Origin: SHVO01 sp041905525
Lineage (GTDB): Bacteria; Pseudomonadota; Alphaproteobacteria; Rhodospirillales; Rhodospirillaceae
Assembly (NCBI GenBank): GCA_041905525.1
Contig: JAYRKY010000002.1
Location: 62,001 to 126,000, forward strand
Direction of reading: 5' to 3'
DNA: 64,000 nt
The notes under the pieces are model-generated. The model was not told the origin of the DNA and did not search any database. It saw only the letters and a program-made list of their open reading frames with translations. This document shows, one piece after another, positions 1-7,853 of this stretch. The translations under genes and the position numbers were made by a program. Positions within the stretch are counted from its first letter, which is position 1, and every line of letters starts with the position of its first letter.

Positions 1-564
1 CACAACCATTGTCCATCTCTTGTGCGCATCCGTCAATTCAGCCTCAACGGTTTGGCCCTTCAGGAAGACGCAGGTGGTGTAGGGCCCCCGGAACGGCGCG
101 GTCCAGTCCAGAAGCTTTTCGAGAGGGGCCAAGGCGCGCGCGGTGACGACTTGAACCTGAAAAGCGGGGATATTTTCGATCCGCGCCGGGTGGAAGGTCA
201 CGGCGGCGCCGGTGAGGCGGGCCGCCTCGCGCATAAAGGCCACTTTCCGTTGGTCCACCTCGACAAGATGGACGTTGGGGATGCCGAGGATCGCGAGGAC
301 AAGACCCGGAAAGCCCGCGCCGGATCCCACATCCAACAAATCCGGGGAATCTTGGGGAATAAACCGGAAAAGCTGAGCCGAATCAGCGATATGGCGCTCC
401 CATAGGCTGGGGATGGAATCGGGACTAACAAGGTTAATCTTCGCGTTCCATTTGACGAGCAGGTCTGCATAGGTTTTCAACCGCTCCAATGTTTCACGTG
501 AAACGTCGAAGGCGGTGCGGACGGCTTCAGGAGTATTAAGAGCGGAGTGTTTCACGTGAAACAC
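1..564 (-). CDS. rsmG: 16S rRNA (guanine-N7) methyltransferase RsmG, C-terminus outside window
   Basis: Methylates N7 of G527 in 16S rRNA using S-adenosylmethionine. The reading frame is open on the minus strand to base 1, so about 188 N-terminal codons are present and the C-terminus is missing. The SAM-binding loop DVGSGAGFPG lies at about residues 78-87, preceded by the family-typical NLVSP (about 44-48) and RHIADS (about 57-62). A GTG at 564-562 directly abuts the mnmG stop codon (567-565); a second in-frame GTG lies at 555-553. Adjacency to mnmG is the usual gidA-gidB order. The first 25 codons carry two parS-like palindromes, so this stretch is both coding and probably a ParB target. Identity is secure; which GTG is used is not. 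Confidence 0.93.
   Translation of the reverse strand, partial: MFHVKHSALNTPEAVRTAFDVSRETLERLKTYADLLVKWNAKINLVSPDSIPSLWERHIADSAQLFRFIPQDSPDLLDVGSGAGFPGLVLAILGIPNVHLVEVDQRKVAFMREAARLTGAAVTFHPARIENIPAFQVQVVTARALAPLEKLLDWTAPFRGPYTTCVFLKGQTVEAELTDAHKRWTMVV
490..505. promoter_or_regulatory. parS: parS-like centromere site 2 (15/16 match)
   Basis: TGTTTCACGTGAAACG matches the parS consensus at 15 of 16 positions, with a perfect 14-bp palindromic core at 491-504. It lies 58 bp from site 1, inside rsmG, where it encodes the residues Val-Ser-Arg-Glu-Thr. Two sites this close are typical of a ParB loading cluster. The function is inferred from sequence only. Confidence 0.8.
548..563. promoter_or_regulatory. 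parS: parS-like centromere site 1 (perfect palindrome)
   Basis: The sequence TGTTTCACGTGAAACA is a perfect palindrome (an 18-bp palindrome over 547-564) and matches the widely conserved bacterial parS consensus bound by ParB. It lies at the mnmG/rsmG junction and covers the candidate rsmG start codons. In alphaproteobacteria parS sites cluster in the parAB-gidAB region several kilobases from oriC. Seen: the palindrome and its place. Known: the consensus. Inferred: ParB binding. Confidence 0.88.
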
Positions 565-2448
565 TCAGGCGACATCAGCGTCGCGCTCCCGGCGAACATG
601 GCGGAGCAGGGCTGTGAGAGCGGCGGGGGTCACCCCCGGGATTCGCGCGGCAGCGCCCAAAGTCGCGGGGCGGCTGGTCTTCAGTTTCTGCCTGACCTCA
701 TTGGAGAGACCCCCCACGGCGTCAATGTCGAGGTTCTCCGGCAGCCGGAGCGCCTCATCGCGGCGGAAGGCGTGAATGTCCGCCGTTTGCCGGTCCATGT
801 AGCCCGCATAGCGGGCCTCAATCTCCACCTGCTCGACAATGGCGGAAGGCGCCTCCGGCAGGGTCGGGAACAGCTCACGTAGACGCGCGTAAGTCATGCC
901 TGGCATGGACAGAATATTGGTTCCGTTGCGGCGGACGCCGTCCTGATTGACCGCAACGCCCCGCTTTTGGAGTTCCATCGGCGTCACGGAAATCGCCTGT
1001 AATTCGGCGCGAACAGCATCCAGGGCCGCTTTTTTGGCGGCGAAATGGGCGGCGCGGAAAGATCCGACGCACCCGGCCGCGACGCCTTTTTGCGTCAGGC
1101 GAAGGTCCGCATTGTCCGCCCGCAATTGGAGGCGATACTCCGCGCGCGAGGTGAACATCCGATAGGGCTCGCTGGTGCCGAGGGTCGTGAGATCGTCAAC
1201 CATGACGCCGAGGTAGCCCTCGGCCCGGTCGAAGGTGACCGGCGACGAATGGGCAACCCTACGGGCTGCATTCAGACCCGCGATGAGGCCTTGGGCGGCG
1301 GCTTCTTCATAGCCGGTCGTGCCGTTGATTTGACCGGCGAAATAGAGGCCAGCGACTTTTCGCGTTTCCAAGGTCGCGTGAAGTTCGCGGGGGTCCACAT
1401 AATCGTATTCAATGGCGTAGCCCGCCTGCAGCATGACGGCCTTCTCGAGCCCTTTGATGGTCTTCAGGAGGGCGAGCTGCACATCTTCCGGCAGCGATGT
1501 GGAGATCCCGTTCGGATAAACGGTATCGTCGTCAAGTCCTTCTGGCTCAAGGAAAATTTGGTGCCGCTCGCGATCCGAAAACCGCACCACCTTGTCCTCG
1601 ATGGACGGACAATAGCGGGGCCCGGCGCTTTGAATCTGGCCGTTATACATGGGGGCCCGGCTCTTATTGGCGAGAATCAGGGCATGGCCTTCGGGGCTGG
1701 TGTAGGTGACGCCGCACTGGACTTGGGGCGTCGTGATCTTATCCGTCAGGAACGAGAAGGGCTCCGGCGGGTCGTCCCCGGACTGCATCTCCAAATTCGC
1801 CCAGTCGATGGTGCGCCCGTCGAGGCGCGGCGGCGTCCCGGTCTTGAGGCGACCGACGCCAAAGGCGAGCCGCTTCAGCGTTTCGGACAGGCCCAGGGCC
1901 GGGGCTTCCCCAATCCGGCCGGCGGGAATGCGCTGCTCGCCCCGATGGATAAGGCCATTGAGGAAAGTGCCCGTGGTGAGAACGACGGCGCCCGCGTGAA
2001 TTTCCGTCCCATCTTGAGCGACAACGCCCAAAACGCGACAACCCATTGAATCAATTAATAAATCTTCGATGCCGCCGGCACGGATGTCGAGATTCGGTTG
2101 GGCCGCGAGGAGGTCCTGAACGGCTTTTTTATAGAGCTTGCGGTCGGCCTGCGCCCGCGGGCCGCGGACGGCGGGCCCTTTGGACTGGTTCAGCATGCGG
2201 AACTGGATGCCGCCCAAGTCCGTCGCCCGGCCCATGATTCCGTCAAGTGCGTCGATCTCCCGGACGAGGTGGCCTTTGGCGAGGCCACCGATGGCCGGGT
2301 TGCACGACATTTGGCCGATGGTCTCGACCTTATGCGTGATCAGGAGAGTACGCGCGCCAAACCGGGCCGCCGCCGCCGCGGCCTCACATCCGGCGTGTCC
2401 GCCGCCGACAACAATAACGTCGTATGTCCCGTTCCGCGCAGGAACCAT
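565..2448 (-). CDS. mnmG: tRNA uridine-5-carboxymethylaminomethyl synthase subunit MnmG (GidA)
   Basis: FAD- and NADH-dependent partner of MnmE; together they install the (carboxymethyl)aminomethyl group on U34 of certain tRNAs. At 627 aa it is full length for the family. The Rossmann motif GGGHAGCE occurs at about residues 15-22, followed by the MnmG signatures CNPAIGGLAKGH, KTGTPPRLDG and AGQINGTTGYEEA. The frame is open upstream to 2514, but the ATG at 2448 gives the conserved N-terminus a few residues before the FAD motif and is preferred. The mnmE gene lies upstream on the same strand (131-bp gap) and rsmG directly follows. The gap carries a perfect DnaA box. Confidence 0.97.
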   Translation of the reverse strand: MVPARNGTYDVIVVGGGHAGCEAAAAAARFGARTLLITHKVETIGQMSCNPAIGGLAKGHLVREIDALDGIMGRATDLGGIQFRMLNQSKGPAVRGPRAQADRKLYKKAVQDLLAAQPNLDIRAGGIEDLLIDSMGCRVLGVVAQDGTEIHAGAVVLTTGTFLNGLIHRGEQRIPAGRIGEAPALGLSETLKRLAFGVGRLKTGTPPRLDGRTIDWANLEMQSGDDPPEPFSFLTDKITTPQVQCGVTYTSPEGHALILANKSRAPMYNGQIQSAGPRYCPSIEDKVVRFSDRERHQIFLEPEGLDDDTVYPNGISTSLPEDVQLALLKTIKGLEKAVMLQAGYAIEYDYVDPRELHATLETRKVAGLYFAGQINGTTGYEEAAAQGLIAGLNAARRVAHSSPVTFDRAEGYLGVMVDDLTTLGTSEPYRMFTSRAEYRLQLRADNADLRLTQKGVAAGCVGSFRAAHFAAKKAALDAVRAELQAISVTPMELQKRGVAVNQDGVRRNGTNILSMPGMTYARLRELFPTLPEAPSAIVEQVEIEARYAGYMDRQTADIHAFRRDEALRLPENLDIDAVGGLSNEVRQKLKTSRPATLGAAARIPGVTPAALTALLRHVRRERDADVA

Positions 2449-2467
2449 GGATAAGTCCGGGAAAAAC

Positions 2468-2476
2468 TGTGGATAA
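2468..2476 (-). promoter_or_regulatory. Perfect DnaA box in the mnmE-mnmG gap
   Basis: TGTGGATAA on the plus strand is the complement of TTATCCACA, the canonical DnaA-binding 9-mer. A weaker 7/9 match (CATGGATAA) overlaps the mnmG start at 2446-2454. The box lies about 20 bp upstream of the mnmG start codon, where DnaA could affect transcription or be titrated. A lone 9-mer can occur by chance, so function is inferred. Confidence 0.5.
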
Positions 2477-2579
2477 GGTGCGCCCTTATATCGCGGGACC
2501 GCGCCCCAGCCCAACGGCTTTTAAGGGGCAAGAACCAGCGCGCCGCCGCTGCCCGCGGCAAATAATATTTTTACCGGAC

Positions 2580-3905
2580 TTACTTCCCGATGCAGAAATC
2601 GCGGAAAACGACGTCCAAAATCTCGTCGACATCGACCCGGCCGGTCAGCCGGCCAAGAGCGCGCGCCGCGAGTCGCAGGTCTTCGGCGGCCAGTTCCGCC
2701 AAGGGCGCCGCCGTGGCCCGGTCGAGCGCCGCGGCGCATTCTTCCAAAGCGACTCGGTGCCGGGCGCGGCTTAACGGCGCCGACACGCCGGTATCGCTTT
2801 CGGCGCGGACACGGTCTTCCAACGCCCGCAAAAATTCCGCGAGGCCAAAACCTGACTTCACCGAGATGAAGTGAAGGTCCTCGCGCGCGTCGAATGTCCG
2901 CGCGCCCTTGATTACATCGGCCTTGTTGACGACGGCCAAGGTTCGCCCGTCGCGCAAAGCTTCTGTCGCGGCATCGCGCGCGGGATAAATCGCGCCGTCG
3001 AAAAGCGCGATCTTGAGATCGGCCTCCTTCGCGCGTTTGTGGGCGCGGCGGATTCCCTCATCTTCAATGATGTCTCCCGCGTCGCGCAGACCCGCGGTGT
3101 CCGCAATCGTCACGGCGTAACCGCCAAGATCGAGGTGAACCTCGATCACGTCGCGCGTCGTGCCGGGTATATCCGAGACGATCGCCGCATCCCGGCGGAC
3201 GAGGGCGTTGAGTAGACTCGACTTGCCTGCGTTGGGCGGACCAATGATCGCAACATGCACACCGTCGCGCGTGCGCTCGCCGCGATGGCCGTCATCGAGG
3301 TGCGCGCCGATATCGCGCCTCAGATCGGCGACCTCCGTCCACATTCGCGCCGCGATGTCCTCCGGAAGGTCTTCATCCGGAAAATCGATCACCGCCTCGA
3401 GATGGGCGAGGGCCTGAACCAGGCGGTGACGCCATTCGTCGTAAAGTTCTTTGAGCGCCCCGCCCATTTGGCGCAGCGCCTGACGCTGCTGCGCCCGCGT
3501 TTCCGCGTCTATCAGGTCGGCGAGGGCCTCGGCTTGCGTAAGATCGAACTTGCCGTGCTCGAAAGCGCGGCGGGTGAACTCCCCCGGTTCGGCAGGCCGC
3601 AGACCCTCGATCCCCGCCAACATCTCGGACAGATGAGCAATCACCGCGCGTCCCCCGTGGACGTGCAGTTCCGCCACATCCTCACCCGTGAAACTTGCGG
3701 GCGCGGGAAACCAGAGGATCAATCCGTCGTCGATCAGGGCGCCGCTGCGGTCGCTAAACTTCGCGCGCGTAGCCTTGCGCGGTGCGGGCGTTCCACAGCC
3801 AAGCGCAGCGAGCGCGGTGCGCGTGTCGGGCCCGGAGATCCGAACTACGGCGATGCCCGCTCGTCCCGGCGCCGAGGCCAGCGCAAAGATCGTCTCATCG
3901 AACAT
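2580..3905 (-). CDS. mnmE: tRNA modification GTPase MnmE (TrmE/ThdF)
   Basis: K+-dependent GTPase that dimerises and works with MnmG to modify U34 of tRNA. The 441-aa length is typical. An N-terminal folate-binding domain (about 1-118) is followed by a helical domain with an inserted G domain: P-loop GPPNAGKS at 222-229, PGTTRD at 247-252, DTAG at 269-272 and NKAD at 327-330. The C-terminus ends in the diagnostic FCIGK, whose cysteine is conserved. The start ATG at 3905 gives the usual N-terminus reading DTIxALAS-like (here DETIFALAS). The DUF6489-type gene lies 10 bp upstream on the same strand, so co-transcription is likely. Confidence 0.97.
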   Translation of the reverse strand: MFDETIFALASAPGRAGIAVVRISGPDTRTALAALGCGTPAPRKATRAKFSDRSGALIDDGLILWFPAPASFTGEDVAELHVHGGRAVIAHLSEMLAGIEGLRPAEPGEFTRRAFEHGKFDLTQAEALADLIDAETRAQQRQALRQMGGALKELYDEWRHRLVQALAHLEAVIDFPDEDLPEDIAARMWTEVADLRRDIGAHLDDGHRGERTRDGVHVAIIGPPNAGKSSLLNALVRRDAAIVSDIPGTTRDVIEVHLDLGGYAVTIADTAGLRDAGDIIEDEGIRRAHKRAKEADLKIALFDGAIYPARDAATEALRDGRTLAVVNKADVIKGARTFDAREDLHFISVKSGFGLAEFLRALEDRVRAESDTGVSAPLSRARHRVALEECAAALDRATAAPLAELAAEDLRLAARALGRLTGRVDVDEILDVVFRDFCIGK

Positions 3906-3915
3906 GGACGCGGTA

Positions 3916-4155
3916 TTATTTCTTGCCGGCGCCCGTGAACTGATTCCAGAACGCTTTTTGAAGCTCCGCCATACCTTCGGACTGCAGCGGGAACAAAGTC
4001 TTCAGCATCCGTTCCGGGTCCATCGCGGCCGTTGCGCTATTGATCCGGCTTTTCATTTCTTCGAGCATCGCGTTCTGGAACGGCGCCACATCCGGCAATC
4101 CCATGAACGCGCGCGCTTCTTCCGGCGTACAGTCGATATTGATTGTGACCTTCAT
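3916..4155 (-). CDS. Small conserved protein, DUF6489-like
   Basis: A 79-aa protein with a short beta-like N-terminus (MKVTINIDCTPEEARAFMGL) followed by helices; the CTPEEARxFxGLPDV signature resembles the alphaproteobacterial DUF6489 family, whose function is unknown. No signal peptide, membrane segment or metal motif is visible. It sits 10 bp upstream of mnmE on the same strand, so a link to tRNA modification or simple co-transcription is possible but unproven. The family assignment is from memory of its signature and needs a profile search. Confidence 0.75.
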   Translation of the reverse strand: MKVTINIDCTPEEARAFMGLPDVAPFQNAMLEEMKSRINSATAAMDPERMLKTLFPLQSEGMAELQKAFWNQFTGAGKK

Positions 4156-4288
4156 GACTATTCTCGCAAAGGAAAGAGGATGGAAGTCGGCGGGATGAAC
4201 GCCTAGGGTACCAGGCGAATGCGCCCGCGCGCCGCAAGCGAGCTCAACCTAAGGCTCTCTCCCACGACTGTCCACGATAGGCCTGTGC

Positions 4289-6328
4289 ATGAACGTCGGC
4301 CGGAACCGCCTCGCGGACGAAACGAGCCCTTATCTCCTCCAACATAAGGACAACCCCGTCCATTGGTGGCCGTGGTCGGACGCCGCCTTCGCCGAGGCGC
4401 GGGACCGGGATGTCCCCGTCCTGCTTTCGATCGGCTATTCGGCCTGCCACTGGTGCCATGTGATGGCCCATGAATGTTTCGACAGCGCGGTCATCGCGGA
4501 GGAGATGAACCGCGCCTTCGTCAATATCAAGGTCGACCGCGAGGAACGGCCGGACGTCGATGCGATCTACCAGAAGGCGCTGGCGCTGATCGGCGAGCAG
4601 GGGGGCTGGCCGCTGACCATGTTCGCAATGCCGGACGGGACACCGTTTTTCGGCGGCACCTACTTCCCGCCGGAGCCGGCTTATGGACGGCCAAGTTTCC
4701 CGCAGGTGCTCGCGCATGTCGCGCAGGTGTGGCGCGACCGGAAGGACGAGGTGAAGACACACGGCGCCGAACTCCTGAGGACTATCGCTTCCTCCCATCC
4801 CGAGAGATTGCGCGACGGCCTTTCGGTAGCGCTTCTGGACGAGGCGGCGACGCGGCTCCTGGATTATGTCGACTTCTCCGCTGGCGGAATGAACGGCGCT
4901 CCAAAATTTCCCATGCCCGTGGTGTTCGAGTTCCTGTGGCGCGGGTTCCTCAGGACGCACAATCCGCGCTTCGCGCATGCCGTGGTCATCTCGCTGACCC
5001 ACATGTGCGAAGGCGGGTTGTACGATCATCTCGCGGGCGGCTTCGCCCGCTATTCGACGGACGCGCGCTGGCTCGCGCCCCACTTCGAGAAGATGCTCTA
5101 CGACAACGCGCAGCTGATCGATCTGATGACGCTGGTGTGGCAGCACACGCGCGATCCTCTGCTCGCGGCGCGGACCCGCGACACCATCGACTGGCTCCGC
5201 CGCGACATGAGAGGCGAGACCGGCGCGTTTGCCGCCGCCTATGACGCGGACTCCGAGGGCGAAGAGGGGAAATACTATGTCTGGACGGAGGCCGAGATCG
5301 ATGCCGTCCTGGGTGCCGACTCTGCTGCTTTCAAAGACGTGTATGACGTAACGCCGGACGGAAACTGGGAGGGGCGGACCATCCTCAACCGTCTGCGCCA
5401 GATCGGCCGAACGGGGCCGGAGACTCCGGAAGACGGGTTTGCCGCGGCACGCGCCGCGCTTCTCAGCGCGCGGGCGAAACGCATTGCCCCCGGCCGCGAC
5501 GATAAAATCCTTGCCGATTGGAACGGACTGACCATCGCCGCCTTGACGCGCGCCGGCCTCGCTTTTTCCGAACCGTCCTGGGTCGCTCTCGCACGTGAAA
5601 CATTCGGGGTCATCTGCCGCACCATGACCTGGACAGACGCGACGGGTCGCGCGCGTCTCGGACATTCATTCTGCCGCGGGCGTTTGCAGCGCGCGGCCAT
5701 GCTCGACGACTATGCGAACATGATCAACGCCGCGCTGGTCTTGTATGGCGCGACCGGCGCGGAGTCCTATCTCGTCCAGGCGGAAACTTGGCTTGGTACA
5801 GCGCATCACCTTTATTGGGATGCGGAAGGCGCTGGATATTTCTTCACCGCGTCCGATGCCCATGACCTGATCCTGCGCACCAAGACCGCCAACGACAGCG
5901 CCGCGCCGTCGGGCAACGGCGCGATGGTGTCGGCGCTGGCGCGCGCTTTCCACCTCACCGGCAATCCGGAGTACCGCGCCCGAGCGAAAGCCACTGTCGA
6001 TGCGCTTGAAGTGGAAGCGATGAAGACCTTTCCGCATGCGGTGGCGTTGCTCAACGGGTTCGAGCTTCTGGAACGCGCCGTGCAGGTGGTCATTGTGGGC
6101 GACGCCGAGCGCCCCGACACAGCGGCGCTTCTGTCCGCCGCCGCAGCGGTATCGGTTCCGAATCTGGTGCTCTGCCAACTCCCGCCGGGCGCGCCCTTGC
6201 CGGAGGCGCATCCCGCCCACGGCAAAACTGCTGCGCAAGGCGGCGCGACGGCCTATGTTTGCCATGGCCCGACGTGCTCCGCTCCCCAGACCGAGGCGCG
6301 CGGCTTGATTGAAACTTTGACGTCCTGA
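4289..6328 (+). CDS. Thioredoxin-fold DUF255 protein (YyaL/SPATA20 family)
   Basis: A 679-aa protein of the YyaL/spermatogenesis-associated protein 20 family. The N-terminal thioredoxin-like domain (about 1-165) begins with the family signature NRLADETSPYLLQH and holds a CxxC motif, CHWC, at 53-56. The remainder is an alpha/alpha-barrel like N-acylglucosamine 2-epimerases and cellobiose epimerases. The biochemical role is not established; a redox or sugar-related role is inferred from the folds. It starts a plus-strand set: ogt begins 11 bp after its stop. The ATG at 4289 places the signature at residues 5-19, as in relatives. Length is normal and no truncation is seen. Confidence 0.92.
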   Translation: MNVGRNRLADETSPYLLQHKDNPVHWWPWSDAAFAEARDRDVPVLLSIGYSACHWCHVMAHECFDSAVIAEEMNRAFVNIKVDREERPDVDAIYQKALALIGEQGGWPLTMFAMPDGTPFFGGTYFPPEPAYGRPSFPQVLAHVAQVWRDRKDEVKTHGAELLRTIASSHPERLRDGLSVALLDEAATRLLDYVDFSAGGMNGAPKFPMPVVFEFLWRGFLRTHNPRFAHAVVISLTHMCEGGLYDHLAGGFARYSTDARWLAPHFEKMLYDNAQLIDLMTLVWQHTRDPLLAARTRDTIDWLRRDMRGETGAFAAAYDADSEGEEGKYYVWTEAEIDAVLGADSAAFKDVYDVTPDGNWEGRTILNRLRQIGRTGPETPEDGFAAARAALLSARAKRIAPGRDDKILADWNGLTIAALTRAGLAFSEPSWVALARETFGVICRTMTWTDATGRARLGHSFCRGRLQRAAMLDDYANMINAALVLYGATGAESYLVQAETWLGTAHHLYWDAEGAGYFFTASDAHDLILRTKTANDSAAPSGNGAMVSALARAFHLTGNPEYRARAKATVDALEVEAMKTFPHAVALLNGFELLERAVQVVIVGDAERPDTAALLSAAAAVSVPNLVLCQLPPGAPLPEAHPAHGKTAAQGGATAYVCHGPTCSAPQTEARGLIETLTS

Positions 6329-6339
6329 AGGCCGCGCCC

Positions 6340-6792
6340 ATGCCGCAACTTTCCATGCACTCCCCCATCGGCGATATCACCATCAGCGAAGAAGACGGCG
6401 AAATCGTCTCCATCGATTGGGGCTGGGCGCGCGACCAGAAGGCAACGCCGCTGTTGAAGGCCGCCAAACGCCAGCTCGACGATTACTTCGACGGAACACT
6501 CGAGACCTTCGACCTCCCGCTGCGCATCGAAGGCACACCCTTCCAAAAACAGGTGTGGCGCGAGATGTGCAAGATTCCGGCGGGCCAAACCCGCACCTAT
6601 GGCGATATCGCCAAACGCTTGAAGGCAAGCGCGCAATCCGTGGGCACAGCTTGCGGACGCAATCGCTTCCCCGTGATCATCCCGTGCCACCGTGTGGTCG
6701 GCGCCAACGGACTTGGCGGTTACTCCGGCGCCGGCGGCGTGGAAACGAAAATCGCACTCCTCGAACTTGAAAAGGCGATGATGCCCCTATGA
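6340..6792 (+). CDS. ogt: Methylated-DNA-protein cysteine methyltransferase (Ogt-type)
   Basis: Suicide repair protein that transfers the alkyl group from O6-alkylguanine in DNA to its own cysteine. The active site PCHRV is at residues 115-119 (acceptor Cys116), after the helix-turn-helix region TYGDIAKRLKASAQSVGTAC (about 87-106), where Arg108 of GRNRF fits the flipping arginine. At 150 aa it is a short Ogt form without an Ada domain. It overlaps the next gene by 4 bp (ATGA), which suggests translational coupling. Confidence 0.93.
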   Translation: MPQLSMHSPIGDITISEEDGEIVSIDWGWARDQKATPLLKAAKRQLDDYFDGTLETFDLPLRIEGTPFQKQVWREMCKIPAGQTRTYGDIAKRLKASAQSVGTACGRNRFPVIIPCHRVVGANGLGGYSGAGGVETKIALLELEKAMMPL

Positions 6793-7787
6793 CCAAAGCA
6801 ATCCTTGTTCAAACCTACGGCGGTCCCGATGTGATGCAGCTTGCCGATGTCCCGGTCGGCGAGCCCGGGCCGGGCGAAGTGCGGATCGCGCAGACTTACG
6901 CCGGCGTGAACTATATCGACACCTATCACCGCACCGGCCTTTATAGGGTGCCGCCCAGCGTCAAAGGCTTTGGCGATATCGCGCTGATTCCGGGTTCGGA
7001 AGGAGCGGGGCGTATCGCGGCCGTCGGCGCGGGCGTGACCGATCTGAAGGTCGGCGACCGGGTTGCTTACGGATTTGGCCCCGTGGGCGGTTATGCTGCC
7101 GAGCGCCTTTTCCCGGCCGACAAAGCGGTGAAGATTCCCGACGGTGTGACCGACGAACAGGCCGCGGCGATGATGCTGCGCGGCCTGACGGTTTGGTATC
7201 TGCTCTCGGAACTTCGGCCCATCAAGGCCGGCGAGACCGTGCTGTGCCATGCCGCGGCCGGCGGGGTCGGTCTCATTCTCGCCCAGTGGGCCCGCCACCT
7301 CGGGATCAACGTCATCGGCACCGTGGGGTCGGAAGAGAAGGCCAAACTAGCCCGCGAGGCCGGCTGTGCCCACGTCATTCTTTATAAAGACGACAATTGG
7401 GTCGCCCAGGTGCGCGAACTGACCCAGGGCAAAGGCGTTTCGGTCGCCTTCGACGGCGTGGGCAAAGATACCTTCATGAAGTCCCTCGACTGCTTGATGC
7501 CGCGCGGACTCGCGGTGGCCTTCGGCAACGCCTCCGGACCGGCGCCGGCCGTCGACCCGCTTCAGCTTGCCGCCCGCGGATCGCTGATGATGACCCGCCC
7601 GCGCCTCGGGGATTTCGTGGCCACCCGCGCCGACCTCCTGCGGGGCTGCGACGCATTGTTCTCGGTCGTGAAATCCGGCGCGGTGAAAATCGATATCGGG
7701 CAAACCTTCCCGCTGACCGATGCCGCGAAAGCCCATGTGGCCTTGGAATCGCGTCAAACGACCGGCTCGACGGTCCTCAAAATCTAG
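6789..7787 (+). CDS. qor: NADPH:quinone oxidoreductase, zinc-independent MDR superfamily
   Basis: A 332-aa medium-chain reductase of the quinone oxidoreductase type, likely reducing quinones or enones with NADPH. The N-terminal catalytic GroES-like domain includes NYIDTYHRTGLY, typical of QOR. The Rossmann domain carries AAAGGVG (about residues 153-159), matching the family motif AxxGGVG, and no structural-zinc cysteine cluster is present. Its start overlaps the ogt stop by 4 bp. A strong terminator hairpin follows at 7811-7840. The physiological substrate cannot be told from sequence. Confidence 0.92.
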   Translation: MTKAILVQTYGGPDVMQLADVPVGEPGPGEVRIAQTYAGVNYIDTYHRTGLYRVPPSVKGFGDIALIPGSEGAGRIAAVGAGVTDLKVGDRVAYGFGPVGGYAAERLFPADKAVKIPDGVTDEQAAAMMLRGLTVWYLLSELRPIKAGETVLCHAAAGGVGLILAQWARHLGINVIGTVGSEEKAKLAREAGCAHVILYKDDNWVAQVRELTQGKGVSVAFDGVGKDTFMKSLDCLMPRGLAVAFGNASGPAPAVDPLQLAARGSLMMTRPRLGDFVATRADLLRGCDALFSVVKSGAVKIDIGQTFPLTDAAKAHVALESRQTTGSTVLKI

Positions 7788-7810
7788 AGACGGACGCGCA
7801 CAAAGAAAAA

Positions 7811-7840
7811 GAGCGGACGCCGAAACGTCCGCTCTTTTTT
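7811..7840. terminator. Terminator between convergent qor and rho
   Basis: A 9-bp perfect stem (GAGCGGACG at 7811-7819 and CGTCCGCTC at 7826-7834) with a short CCGAAA-type loop is followed by six T on the plus strand and flanked by five A on the other side. It can therefore stop transcription in both directions. It sits between the convergent qor and rho genes. Confidence 0.9.
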
Positions 7841-7853
7841 GTTGTCCAACCGA

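Noticed and set aside
5586..5601. Third parS-like site (TCTCGCACGTGAAACA-type) within the YyaL-type gene
   Set aside because: Only about 13 of 16 positions match and the left half-site is lost; it encodes Ala-Arg-Glu-Thr in a conserved gene and may be chance.
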